Below, piece by piece: positions 7,255-15,001 of a stretch of 21,864 nucleotides of DNA. A program made the translations under genes and the position numbers. The notes under the pieces are model-generated. The model was not told the DNA's origin and did not search any database. It saw only the letters and a list, made by a program, of their open reading frames with translations. Source of the DNA: MGR-bin208 sp043780275 (GTDB lineage: Bacteria; Bacteroidota; Bacteroidia; Chitinophagales; Chitinophagaceae); contig JAYWCV010000167.1 in the NCBI GenBank assembly GCA_043780275.1, positions 1-21,864 of the forward strand. Reading direction: 5' to 3'. The stretch's first letter is position 1. Every line of letters starts with the position of its first letter.

Positions 7255-8565
7255 ATGCATATCATACAGCAAATATTATTTGTACTTCTAAGTGGTTTTT
7301 CTATCTGGTTATTTTCAAAAAATTTAACCCGGATACGAAAGAATATTAATTTGGGGAAAGACGAACGCATCAATGACAATCCCTCTGTACGATGGAAAAA
7401 TGTGCTTTTACTGGCTTTTGGCCAGAAAAAAATGTTTAAAAACCCATTCGTGGCAATACTCCACCTATTTGTATATGTTGGGTTTGTAATTATCAACCTG
7501 GAGGTTTTAGAAATTGTATTGGACGGCCTGTTGGGAACACATCGTTTGTTTGCCGAACCATTAGGTGCTTTGTATTCTTTGTTGATTAATTCATTTGAAG
7601 TTTTAGCAGCATTGGTACTCATTGCCTGCGTCATTTTTCTGATACGAAGAAATATTATCAAGCTAAAACGTTTTGCCAGCAAAGATCTGGATGGATGGCC
7701 AAGATCTGATGCCAACTACATTCTGATAACAGAAATTGTTTTAATGTCTCTGTTTCTCATCATGAATACAGCCGATAGATCGTTACAGTTGCAAGGACAT
7801 GAATTATATAAAGACAACGGCGATTTTTTAATTTCCGGCATGTTTGCTCCAAGCTTTGCTGACCTAAGCAGTGCTACATTAATTGGCATTGAACGAATTG
7901 CATGGTGGATGCACATTTTTGGAATTTTTGCATTTTTAAACTACCTGCCTTATTCCAAGCATCTCCATATTCTTTTTGCATTTCCCAATGCCTATTATGC
8001 CAAATTGATACCAGCCGGAAAAATGACCAATATGCCTTCTATACAAAACGAAGTTTTGTATGCTATGCAACCAGAATTAATACCTGCTGAAGCGGCAGCT
8101 CCGGAAAAATTTGGTGCTAAAGATATTTTTGATTTGAGTTGGAAAAATCTCTTAGATGCATATACCTGTACGGAGTGTGGCCGCTGCAGTGATGCCTGCC
8201 CTGCCAATAAAACCGGTAAATTACTTTCGCCCCGAAAGATAATGATGGATACCCGTGACCGTATGGAGGAAGTGGGAAAGAACATTAAACTAAATACAGA
8301 ATGGAAGGATGACGGCAGAAACCTTTTCGACCATATAACTATTGAAGAATTACGGGCATGCACAACCTGTAATGCCTGTGTAGAAGAATGCCCGGTAAGT
8401 ATCAGTCCACTGGATATCATACTTGAATTAAGACGTTCACTTGTGATGGAAGACAGTAATGCTCCGCAAGAATGGAACACTATGTTCAGCAATGTGGAAA
8501 ATAATTTTGCCCCCTGGAAATTCTCTCCCGATGACCGGGATAAATGGGTAGAAGAAATGAAATAA
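7255..8565 (+). CDS. Membrane protein with 4Fe-4S dicluster domain (HdrC/NarI-like respiratory Fe-S protein)
   Basis: The protein has 436 residues. The N-terminal half has about five membrane segments, including AILHLFVYVGFVIINLEVL, LLINSFEVLAALVLIACVIF and WWMHIFGIFAFLNYLP, resembling NarI-like subunits that contact quinones. The C-terminal part has two 4Fe-4S clusters: CTECGRCSDACPA (Cys305, 308, 311, 315) and CTTCNACVEECPV (Cys369, 372, 375, 379). Such proteins usually work with a CCG-domain (HdrB-like) partner to pass electrons to or from quinones. The likely partner here is encoded at 15002-15784, far away instead of adjacent. The cupin gene follows after 19 bp. The exact redox reaction is unknown. 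Confidence 0.9.
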   Translation: MHIIQQILFVLLSGFSIWLFSKNLTRIRKNINLGKDERINDNPSVRWKNVLLLAFGQKKMFKNPFVAILHLFVYVGFVIINLEVLEIVLDGLLGTHRLFAEPLGALYSLLINSFEVLAALVLIACVIFLIRRNIIKLKRFASKDLDGWPRSDANYILITEIVLMSLFLIMNTADRSLQLQGHELYKDNGDFLISGMFAPSFADLSSATLIGIERIAWWMHIFGIFAFLNYLPYSKHLHILFAFPNAYYAKLIPAGKMTNMPSIQNEVLYAMQPELIPAEAAAPEKFGAKDIFDLSWKNLLDAYTCTECGRCSDACPANKTGKLLSPRKIMMDTRDRMEEVGKNIKLNTEWKDDGRNLFDHITIEELRACTTCNACVEECPVSISPLDIILELRRSLVMEDSNAPQEWNTMFSNVENNFAPWKFSPDDRDKWVEEMK

Positions 8566-8584
8566 GCGATTCAATTTTTATAAA

Positions 8585-8914
8585 ATGCATATTCCCGATT
8601 TTCCTTTAAGCCACATAGACTGGTCATCAATCTCAGCAGAAGTTCATGCAGGGGAAACCGGTACTGCAAGTTGGAAAACATTGAATATTGCTGATATTAG
8701 AATACGAATGGTGGAATTTTCAGCTGACTATTTATCCGATCATTGCTGTTCAAAGGGACATATAATACAATGCCTCGATGGTGAAATAGATATATTTTCC
8801 GAAGCAGGAAAAACCATTTTTCTGACAAAAGGTATGACTTGTATTGTTGGAGATGAAAGTGATGCACATAAAACAAGTTCCGTCATTGGATGCAAACTGC
8901 TGATTATTGACTGA
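8585..8914 (+). CDS. DHCW-motif-type cupin fold protein
   Basis: This 109-residue protein matches small single-domain cupins described as DHCW-motif proteins: IDWSSISAEVHAGETG at the start, then DIRIRMVEFSADYLSDHCC, SKGHIIQCLDGEID and a final KLLIID strand. The signature reads DHCCSKGH here, with a second Cys at a position normally occupied by Trp. His and Cys residues near this motif could bind a metal. No substrate is known for the family. It starts 19 bp after the Fe-S membrane protein and may be cotranscribed with it. Confidence 0.82.
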   Translation: MHIPDFPLSHIDWSSISAEVHAGETGTASWKTLNIADIRIRMVEFSADYLSDHCCSKGHIIQCLDGEIDIFSEAGKTIFLTKGMTCIVGDESDAHKTSSVIGCKLLIID

Positions 8915-8990
8915 TTTTCTGTTACTTATTAAAATACTTAACTATTTTATTGAATATGTGCATAAAAAATACGGTATATTTTTTTTCAAT

Positions 8991-9129
8991 ATTTTAAAAT
9001 CCTGTAACTTAATAAACCAAAACTACAGCCAGCATTTAAGCTGAATAAATTATCAAAACTGCTTCTCTTAGTTCTTTTAAATTCCTAGTATTATTTTCAA
9101 TTTTAATAAAAAATTTTAAAACCCGTAAC
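8991..9129 (+). repeat. Two imperfect direct repeats upstream of the SnoaL-like gene
   Basis: ATTTTAAAATCCTGTAAC (8991-9008) and ATTTTAAAACCCGTAAC (9113-9129) match apart from a substitution and a one-base gap. They lie in the 258-bp AT-rich gap between the cupin and SnoaL-like genes, which otherwise shows no ORF and no clear -7 element. The second copy is 44 bp before the ATG. They could be regulator or alternative sigma-factor contacts; low sequence complexity makes chance similarity possible. Confidence 0.3.
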
Positions 9130-9172
9130 GTGTGAAAGTGTGTAATTTATTATTCATCTTAAAATTTTAATT

Positions 9173-9580
9173 ATGGAAGTTCTAACAAGGCAAATCGAAA
9201 AAGTAAAAGGGATGTACGAATCCTTTAACAAAGGAGACATTCCTTCCATTATTTCCAAACTGGACAAAGATTGCATCTGGGAATCTATGGGTCAACCTGA
9301 CATTCCTTATGCAGGAATTTATCATGGTCCGGCTGATGTAAAATCGTTCTTCACAAAACTTACCAATCATATCAATTTCACTGAAATGGAACCTGAACAT
9401 TTCACAGAAGTTGATAACCTGGTAACGGTTACCGGCCACTTTAAAGGAACTGTTTTGAAAAACAAAAAACTGGTTTCTTCAATCTGGGCAATGACTTTTG
9501 AATTTAATAATGCCGGCAAAGTCACTCATTTCAGAGACATTTTTGACACACTTACTGTCGGTAGGGCATTTACCAAGTAA
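9173..9580 (+). CDS. SnoaL-like / nuclear transport factor 2 family protein
   Basis: A 135-residue single-domain protein with the alpha+beta-barrel pattern of the NTF2/SnoaL superfamily: helix VKGMYESFNKGDIPSIISKL, then CIWESMGQPDIPYAGIYHGP, VTVTGHFKGTVL, SSIWAMTFEFNNAGKVTHFR and DIFDTLTVGRAF. The fold serves ketosteroid isomerases, polyketide cyclases and many proteins of unknown role; no specific activity can be assigned. It has its own AT-rich upstream region and an immediate hairpin terminator, so it is probably transcribed alone. Confidence 0.87.
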   Translation: MEVLTRQIEKVKGMYESFNKGDIPSIISKLDKDCIWESMGQPDIPYAGIYHGPADVKSFFTKLTNHINFTEMEPEHFTEVDNLVTVTGHFKGTVLKNKKLVSSIWAMTFEFNNAGKVTHFRDIFDTLTVGRAFTK

Positions 9581-9597
9581 AATGACCTTTCATGCCG

Positions 9598-9631
9598 AAA
9601 GCCTTTATCCAATGACGATAGAGGCTTTTTT
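9598..9631 (+). terminator. Intrinsic terminator after the SnoaL-like gene
   Basis: AAAGCCTTTATC (9598-9609) pairs with GATAGAGGCTTT (9617-9628) with one G-T pair and a 7-nt loop, followed by T residues. It lies 17 bases after the stop codon. The hairpin may also slow transcription arriving from the convergent exporter gene, whose stop codon touches it. Confidence 0.85.
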
Positions 9632-10322
9632 AATGAATTCTTTTTTCCAGTGACTTTGTTATTTCTTCTGGGTGTTTCAATTGATATACAGAATCTTTCT
9701 TACGGCTCATTTTCCAAATTTGAATGATAGCCGTTATGAAAAAAATACTGCCAATTATCCAACTTAATATATGTTGATTGTTTTTTAAAAGTTCACCAAC
9801 AAACTTTCCACCCAAAATAAATACCATATTTCCGATGAGGGTTCCAATGCCGATACCAATGATATACACATTGTAATGATCGTTTCGGGGTAATAGTATT
9901 TTTTTGGCGAATAAAACGGTACTCCATCCGAACCAGAATGGAATTTGAACCGGGTTCAATGCACTCATGATCAGACCCAACCAATACCGATGTAAGGAAC
10001 TGCTTAATATAACATTCTTATTTACAACCGGATTTAAAGCCGCATAAAAACTAAAAAAAGCTAAGGCCAGTATTATTAATAAAGTCACCCATTCCAGCAT
10101 CCTAAATATTTTTTCCTGCCTGCTTACCCAATCCATGGCAACCAATGAAATCCGAACATAAATGACTTCTGCAGTGAGAGAACCTAGCGAAAAAAGAACA
10201 GCCGGATAAACTCCATCTGAAATAGAAATTTGCATAGCTGCAATATTCAAAGTTCCTAATGGAAGAGATCCTAGGAAACTAACCAATAACCCAACCAATA
10301 AAACCTTAATCAAAGATGGCAT
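9630..10322 (-). CDS. LysE-type transporter family protein
   Basis: A 230-residue, strongly hydrophobic protein with about six membrane segments. The N-terminus VGLLVSFLGSLPLGTLNIAA is typical of LysE/RhtB-type exporters, which move amino acids or related small molecules out of the cell. The middle YWLGLIMSALNPVQIPFW corresponds to the conserved second half-repeat. It is the last gene of a - strand run and starts 30 bp after the ATP-grasp ligase stop, so it may export that operon's product; this is inference from position only. Confidence 0.85.
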   Translation of the reverse strand: MPSLIKVLLVGLLVSFLGSLPLGTLNIAAMQISISDGVYPAVLFSLGSLTAEVIYVRISLVAMDWVSRQEKIFRMLEWVTLLIILALAFFSFYAALNPVVNKNVILSSSLHRYWLGLIMSALNPVQIPFWFGWSTVLFAKKILLPRNDHYNVYIIGIGIGTLIGNMVFILGGKFVGELLKNNQHILSWIIGSIFFITAIIQIWKMSRKKDSVYQLKHPEEITKSLEKRIH

Positions 10323-10352
10323 CTGACAAAAATAATATTTACAAATTTGAAC

Positions 10353-11432
10353 TTAACTATTTAATAAAATCGCTTCATGAATTCTTTTCAATTTTTTTGT
10401 ATGCTCCTCATTATCCATAAACATTTTTGTTCCTTCAGCAGCGGATAAATAGCGATGCCCTTTTTTGTGGTTTATCCGGCTGATCCGCCAAAGGATGGTC
10501 CAATGCCTTACAATCTCATACCAGGCAAAAAATATAGAATGTTTCGGATCATAAATATGCGTTGGCTCACTTCCTGCCCCATTCAATTCTACAATGGAAA
10601 AGTTTTTTCCGTGGCGAAGATCTTCCCAGTTGTCATAACGGATATCGAGCCTGCCAAAATAGAAACCGGGTATTTTTTTACATATTGAATCAAAACTTTT
10701 GGTCAGGGTTTCATCAATCAAATGCGAGTCATCCAAAAATTTTGATCCCCTGGCGTGATTGCCATAAGGAACCAAAACTATTTTTTTTTGATTTGGGATA
10801 ACCTCATTTATTTTTTTTGCAAATTCTTTTTTTAAGGATTCAAGTTGAATAATGTTTCTATCATCCTGAAAAAGTAATTCCAGCATCGTACTGTTTCCAT
10901 CACCGGTAATTGTCAGAAATTCTTTTGATACAATACCGGAGAGATGACCTTTCTCTCTATCGGGAAACCGGTAATAAAATAACCCAACTTCTTTTGCATA
11001 TGGCACAAATTCCTGTATATGAAAATCGATTGAATAGAATTGAATAAATTTTTTCAGCTCATTTTCTGTATTAATTTTTTTAACAGCATAGCCCTTTAAA
11101 CCTATATTGGGCTTGATGACCATGGGATATTGAAAAGCATTTTTTTGAAGTAATTTAATAACCTCTTCCATCATAACACCTTCATCGGGAAAGATTGTTT
11201 TGGGTGTGTAGTTTTTAGGGAGTAAGGGATAAATATCTTTTTTCGATTCCATTAAAAATCCCCCGTTTTTTATTCGGGGGTTTGATGCAGAGAAAAAATA
11301 CCGGAATCCACTTAATATACAATACAGGGTAATGACAGGATAAATCAATATATAAACAATATTGGAATTCCAATATTCCCAATGAAGTAAACGAATGAAA
11401 AAAGGTTTTTTAAGAAATATTTTTATGCTCAT
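10353..11432 (-). CDS. ATP-grasp ligase-like protein with hydrophobic N-terminus (copy 1)
   Basis: A 359-residue protein of D-Ala-D-Ala-ligase-like ATP-grasp type. Residues 25-48 are hydrophobic and are followed by a conserved lead-in, FFSASNP...GGFLMESKKDIY. The nucleotide-binding region has VIKPNIGLKG (105-114) and the hinge HIQEFVPY (138-145). GNHARGSKF (224-232), FGRLDI (259-264) and VELNGAGSEPTHIYD (281-295) supply metal and substrate contacts. The substrate is unknown; the family joins a carboxylate to an amine or thiol using ATP. I place the start at 11432, where ATGA overlaps the NRDE stop codon, in preference to the ATG 12 bases upstream. It is a clear paralogue of the protein at 13822-14859. 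Confidence 0.85.
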   Translation of the reverse strand: MSIKIFLKKPFFIRLLHWEYWNSNIVYILIYPVITLYCILSGFRYFFSASNPRIKNGGFLMESKKDIYPLLPKNYTPKTIFPDEGVMMEEVIKLLQKNAFQYPMVIKPNIGLKGYAVKKINTENELKKFIQFYSIDFHIQEFVPYAKEVGLFYYRFPDREKGHLSGIVSKEFLTITGDGNSTMLELLFQDDRNIIQLESLKKEFAKKINEVIPNQKKIVLVPYGNHARGSKFLDDSHLIDETLTKSFDSICKKIPGFYFGRLDIRYDNWEDLRHGKNFSIVELNGAGSEPTHIYDPKHSIFFAWYEIVRHWTILWRISRINHKKGHRYLSAAEGTKMFMDNEEHTKKLKRIHEAILLNS

Positions 11433-12157
11433 CGGTGGGCACATTCTTTTTTCAGATCAAAATTAAGTGCAGAAGTTCTAGCCGATTTAGTGTCGAAATA
11501 TTTGATCCCGGCAAACACATCATGGAGTACAAGGCTGGTTATACTGACCGTGAAAAACTCTTCATCCCTGTTCATTAAAATCGCATTCCGTATGTCAGCA
11601 TCTCCGGTAAACTGATGAAAATTAAGAATTTCTTCCTGTTCCGGATTAGAATTTTGTGTTAACCAGTTTACAAACCACTCTTGCCTTTTTTCTATTGCTT
11701 CCTGGCTATATAATGTGGCAGATGACCATATATAAGGATGCAATGCATTCAGGGAAAGCAAATGTTTTTTATTTCCATCCCACCTACATTCATATAGCTT
11801 TTCTTCTTCCCATATTATAAGGGTAAATGGTTCAATTTGTATCAGGTCAATCAGTTTAAATTCTTCGAACGGCCTGTTTTGTTGAATCAGTTTAAGCACC
11901 ACTAATCCACGGCTATATTTATATGGTGGATTAAATGAATGATTTGCAAAAGCACCATTCATTAATACAACCACATGGCCATTTTCATGAACCGCAAACC
12001 AGGTTCCTCCTGCCTGCGTGTCTTTTGGATAATAAATGGTTCCTCCGGGAAATTGATATGCTTCAGGCTCAATAGCTTGTGGCCGGGAATATTTTTCGTC
12101 TCGGTTTGATGTGATGATGATATTATTTCCAGAAGGTATGAATGTTATTGTGCACAT
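11429..12157 (-). CDS. NRDE/TANGO2 family protein
   Basis: A 242-residue protein beginning MCTITFIPSG and continuing IIITSNRDEKYSRP, the hallmark of the NRDE (TANGO2) family, with the NRDE motif at residues 18-21. Further family blocks are GGTWFAVHENGHVVVLMNG and SRGLVVLKLI. The Cys at position 2 is a family feature and could be exposed after Met removal, as in N-terminal-nucleophile hydrolases. Eukaryotic TANGO2 is linked to heme and lipid handling; the bacterial role is unsettled. It overlaps the dinB-like gene by 13 bp and the ATP-grasp gene by 4 bp, so translation is probably coupled. Confidence 0.9.
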   Translation of the reverse strand: MCTITFIPSGNNIIITSNRDEKYSRPQAIEPEAYQFPGGTIYYPKDTQAGGTWFAVHENGHVVVLMNGAFANHSFNPPYKYSRGLVVLKLIQQNRPFEEFKLIDLIQIEPFTLIIWEEEKLYECRWDGNKKHLLSLNALHPYIWSSATLYSQEAIEKRQEWFVNWLTQNSNPEQEEILNFHQFTGDADIRNAILMNRDEEFFTVSITSLVLHDVFAGIKYFDTKSARTSALNFDLKKECAHR

Positions 12158-12642
12158 ATTATTTTATGCTTTATAGTGGAGAATGCCATGCCGAAATTAG
12201 CTGATAATTCCAGATCAGTTACTTCTTTGATAACTACACGTATCATGGCCATATGATGTATGGTATGATCCAGATTGTAGGCCAGTTCTCTTTGGTAATT
12301 TGTTTTTATCTGAATGAAACTGGTATTGACTTCATCCGGACAAGTTTCCAAAATCAAATCCTTTTCTGCTTTACCGGCAGATAATGGAATAGCATTTAAT
12401 AACTTAATGGCATGGTCCTTATTTATTTCAATTTCTTTATCTCTTCGTCTGTTTTCATAATTAATAATACCTGTATCATATCCATTTTCAAGTCCCTGAA
12501 ACATTTCAATGATATGCCTCACATGTTGCCCGATACTGGATTGATTTAAACGTTGACTGGGCATCACATACTGTTCAGCGTTTAATAAATTCAGCACTTC
12601 TGTTAATTGATAAATAATATTTTGAATCGATGAATGAATCAT
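12145..12642 (-). CDS. DinB family protein
   Basis: A 165-residue four-helix-bundle protein. The likely metal ligands are in GQHVRHIIEM (His40, His43) and LDHTIHHMAMIR (His126, His129, His130), matching the His-triad pattern of the DinB/YfiT superfamily. Members include thiol-S-transferases that use bacillithiol or mycothiol, and DNA-damage-induced proteins of unknown action. No choice can be made here. It begins 17 bp after the yceI-like gene and overlaps the NRDE gene by 13 bp, inside the - strand operon. Confidence 0.85.
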   Translation of the reverse strand: MIHSSIQNIIYQLTEVLNLLNAEQYVMPSQRLNQSSIGQHVRHIIEMFQGLENGYDTGIINYENRRRDKEIEINKDHAIKLLNAIPLSAGKAEKDLILETCPDEVNTSFIQIKTNYQRELAYNLDHTIHHMAMIRVVIKEVTDLELSANFGMAFSTIKHKIICAQ

Positions 12643-12659
12643 GATGAAAACTAAGTCGA

Positions 12660-13202
12660 TTATTTGTTTTTTGCAAAAACAGATAGAAGAATATTGAGTT
12701 CGTCAGAAAGAGAAACACTTTTCCCGCCAACTTTAAAATCTCTTCGATTAATTACAAACTCGCCTTCAAATAAAATTCCGCCGTCTTTTTCAATTGCCTT
12801 AAACGGAAATTTAACAATATTTGTAACTCCACGAATAGTAAGTTTCCCAAAAACATATAACCAATCATCAGTATTCGTTTTACTTATCTTAGTAGAAACA
12901 AAACTGATGACGGGGTATTTTTCAACAAAGAGATATTCCTCTTTTTTGATATGATTATCCCGTGCATTTATATCTGTATTTATTGTGCCGGCAACTACAC
13001 TTACATTAAATGATGATGATGAAAGATTATTCCGGTCAAAATTAATATCTCCTTTCAAGCCAGTTAAAACGCCATCGGTATTAATGCCAAAATTTTTAAT
13101 GACAAATTTAACTTTTGAACCTTCTTCCACTGGGGAATATGCCTGGGCCTGAATGGTTGAAAATCCTAAAACGAATAAAAATAAAATAACCAGATGCTTC
13201 AT
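12660..13202 (-). CDS. YceI family protein, secreted (lipocalin-like)
   Basis: A 180-residue protein with an N-terminal signal peptide (about residues 1-19, MKHLVILFLFVLGFSTIQAQ). The mature part has the YceI pattern: SKVKFVIKNFGINTDGVLTG, INFDRNNLSSSSFNVSV, IKKEEYLFVEKYPVISFVS and KLTIRGVTNIVKFPF. YceI proteins form a beta-barrel that binds polyisoprenoids such as quinone tails in the periplasm. It is the apparent first gene of the run yceI - dinB - NRDE - ATP-grasp - lysE, with the doxX-like gene 147 bp upstream. That neighbour would fit an envelope redox role, but no partner is proven. Confidence 0.92.
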   Translation of the reverse strand: MKHLVILFLFVLGFSTIQAQAYSPVEEGSKVKFVIKNFGINTDGVLTGLKGDINFDRNNLSSSSFNVSVVAGTINTDINARDNHIKKEEYLFVEKYPVISFVSTKISKTNTDDWLYVFGKLTIRGVTNIVKFPFKAIEKDGGILFEGEFVINRRDFKVGGKSVSLSDELNILLSVFAKNK

Positions 13203-13311
13203 AGTATTACAATATATGTTAAATCAAAAAATAAACGAAAATGCCGAACTACATGTTAATTTTTTACCGCACAACTATACAAACGAAAAAAAAAAGAAAC
13301 GGTTGCTTCCA

Positions 13312-13334
13312 AATAGAGAATTTGAATTTCTATT
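13312..13334 (-). terminator. Weak hairpin downstream of the DoxX gene, possible terminator
   Basis: AATAGA (13312-13317) pairs with TCTATT (13329-13334), with further AATT/AATT pairing inside. On the - strand it lies 15 bases past the doxX stop and is followed, after about 20 bases, by a long T-run (A-run at 13286-13295 on +). The distance to the T-run is unusual for an intrinsic terminator, so the call is tentative. Confidence 0.3.
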
Positions 13335-13349
13335 GAATTATTACAACTG

Positions 13350-13745
13350 CTAAATAAAATATTTTCCAATAATCGGAATCGTATTTCTTTTTTCAACTAA
13401 CAGATAAACAGAACAAGTAAATACAATGACTGCATATAAAAATAAAAGTCCCCCGTCTTGATGAATTTCAATACCCAAAATGCTGAAATGTGAAAAAATA
13501 GCACCCGTCATTAGTCCTGCAGCTATCAACGCACCCAATCCGGTATATGCCGGTATTAATATTAAAACAGCAGCCATGAGCTCAACGATACCACTAACAT
13601 ACCTTCCCCATGGCTCAATACCCAATTTCGAAAAAATGTAAACAGATTCTTCTGTTCCTGAAAATTTAAAATACAAGGTTTGCAGTAAAATGAAAGCTGT
13701 CAATAAACGTACTGTCCAACTGATGATAAGTTTGAAGTTAGTCAT
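13350..13745 (-). CDS. DoxX family membrane protein
   Basis: A 131-residue protein with four membrane segments: WTVRLLTAFILLQTLYFKFS, YVSGIVELMAAVLILIPA, ALIAAGLMTGAIFSHFSIL and LLFLYAVIVFTCSVYLL. The order and the first-helix pattern match the DoxX family, named after a thiosulfate:quinone oxidoreductase subunit but now covering many small membrane proteins, some in oxidative-stress complexes. It lies 76 bp after the second ATP-grasp gene and 147 bp before the yceI-like gene, all on the - strand. Confidence 0.87.
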   Translation of the reverse strand: MTNFKLIISWTVRLLTAFILLQTLYFKFSGTEESVYIFSKLGIEPWGRYVSGIVELMAAVLILIPAYTGLGALIAAGLMTGAIFSHFSILGIEIHQDGGLLFLYAVIVFTCSVYLLVEKRNTIPIIGKYFI

Positions 13746-13821
13746 GATGAATATATTTATATGAAATTACCGAATTTCTATTCATGACTTGCAGACATCC
13801 TGTTAAGTATTGATTTAGTTT

Positions 13822-14859
13822 TTAATCAAACTGTTTTAATAAAGCAAAATGTTTTCGGGCTTTTTTTAAGAAATGATATCCTTTGGAAAAAGTCCAATAA
13901 GCTGTCCCGTTTTCGTTGTTATACTTACTGATGGCAAATAACACTTTCCAATGTTTTAAAATTTCGGCATAAGCCTGTCCCAAACTGATGCCGGCATCAT
14001 AAATATGATTGGGTTCGGCACCACAACCATTGAATTCAATAATAGAATAATTTTTACCTTGTTTAAGTTCATCTATACTCTGGCACTTTAAATCGTATCG
14101 CCCATAATAAAATTTCTTTGTGTAATGACTTAATTCATCAAACAGATTGAGTAATTGTTCATCCACTTCATGTATTAAATGAATGAACCGGGCACCCCGA
14201 TTGTGATTTCCTGCATTCGAAAGTATAAATGATTGCCCTTCGTACAAAATTCGTTCCATCCGATGTTCATGTCGTTCCATCATTTCCTGCATTCTTAATT
14301 TTGCCCGGGGATGATTCAAGATCAATTGGTATAACGTTTTTTCTCCATCGCCGGTCACTTCCAATAATTCTTTTTGAATTAAACCACTGATGGTTCCTTT
14401 CTTTTCATTGGGCAATCGATAATAAAATACACTCAACTCAATCGGGAATTCAATCATATGCTGTATGATATATTCTACCGGAATCCGTTCGTGGTATTTT
14501 TGTAATTGTTCCTCATCTTCAATTTTTCGGAAAAGAATTCCCTGCATACCCACGTCTGGCTTTACAACAAATGGATAAGTAAATCCATGCGCTGTAATTC
14601 TTTTCTTCACTTCTTCAAATGAAAGACTGTGCAGTATATAAATTGTTTTTGGAAAAGAATCCGGGGGAAGCTGATCATACATTTCTTTTTTACTTTCTCC
14701 TTCAAACCCTCCGAAAGTAATTGTTGGATTTGATGAACTGAAAAACCAAAAGGACCTTGCTTTAATACAATACCAAAACCAAATAAATGAAATCGGAAAG
14801 TATATTAACGCAAAAGGCCATTGTTCCCAGTTAGAAATAATATGGATAAATTTTTTCAT
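13822..14859 (-). CDS. ATP-grasp ligase-like protein with hydrophobic N-terminus (copy 2)
   Basis: A 345-residue paralogue of the protein at 10353-11432, with the same order of features. There is a hydrophobic stretch at residues 16-40 and the lead-in FFSSSNPTITFGGFEGESKK. The ATP-binding part has VVKPDVGMQG (98-107) and hinge YIIQHMIEFP (130-139). GNHNRGARF (217-225), YGRYDL (252-257) and IEFNGCGAEPNHIYD (274-288) follow. Substrate unknown. I start it at MKKFIHIISNWEQW; the 18 upstream codons to 14913 are Cys-rich, unlike the paralogue, and overlap the probable promoter. It is divergent from the CCG-domain gene. Confidence 0.85.
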   Translation of the reverse strand: MKKFIHIISNWEQWPFALIYFPISFIWFWYCIKARSFWFFSSSNPTITFGGFEGESKKEMYDQLPPDSFPKTIYILHSLSFEEVKKRITAHGFTYPFVVKPDVGMQGILFRKIEDEEQLQKYHERIPVEYIIQHMIEFPIELSVFYYRLPNEKKGTISGLIQKELLEVTGDGEKTLYQLILNHPRAKLRMQEMMERHEHRMERILYEGQSFILSNAGNHNRGARFIHLIHEVDEQLLNLFDELSHYTKKFYYGRYDLKCQSIDELKQGKNYSIIEFNGCGAEPNHIYDAGISLGQAYAEILKHWKVLFAISKYNNENGTAYWTFSKGYHFLKKARKHFALLKQFD

Positions 14860-14876
14860 GTATACAAACAAGTTTA

Positions 14877-14884
14877 CAAAAATA
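14877..14884 (-). promoter_or_regulatory. Bacteroidota-type -7 element (TATTTTTG) for ATP-grasp copy 2
   Basis: On the - strand TATTTTTG lies 17 bases before the chosen ATG at 14859, so transcription would start about 10 bases upstream of it. No matching TTG at the usual distance was found. It supports the shorter start. Confidence 0.4.
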
Positions 14885-14976
14885 TAACAACCTCCACAAA
14901 AATTCATTTTCATTTGAATTCACCAATGCACTGATTTGAATGATGTACAAAAATTTTCTTAATGAAGTAGATGCTT

Positions 14977-14984
14977 TAGTTTTG
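14977..14984 (+). promoter_or_regulatory. Bacteroidota-type -7 element (TAGTTTTG) for the CCG-domain gene
   Basis: TAGTTTTG fits TANNTTTG and lies 17 bases before the ATG at 15002. The -33 region (TTTTC near 14954) is only a weak match. It forms a divergent promoter region with the - strand element at 14877-14884. Confidence 0.4.
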
Positions 14985-15001
14985 AATTAAATTTAACATG
15001 C

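Noticed and set aside
7995..8492. 165-codon - strand open frame
   Set aside because: It is a shadow of the ferredoxin-like part of the Fe-S membrane protein on the + strand; its composition (Ser and Cys rich) reflects the antisense reading.
13153..13353. 66-codon + strand open frame between the YceI and DoxX genes
   Set aside because: It overlaps the yceI 5' end, is Lys/Asn-rich from AT-rich spacer DNA and has no recognisable start signal.
14860..14913. 18-codon upstream extension of ATP-grasp copy 2
   Set aside because: It is Cys-rich, unlike the paralogue, and overlaps the likely -7 element at 14877-14884.
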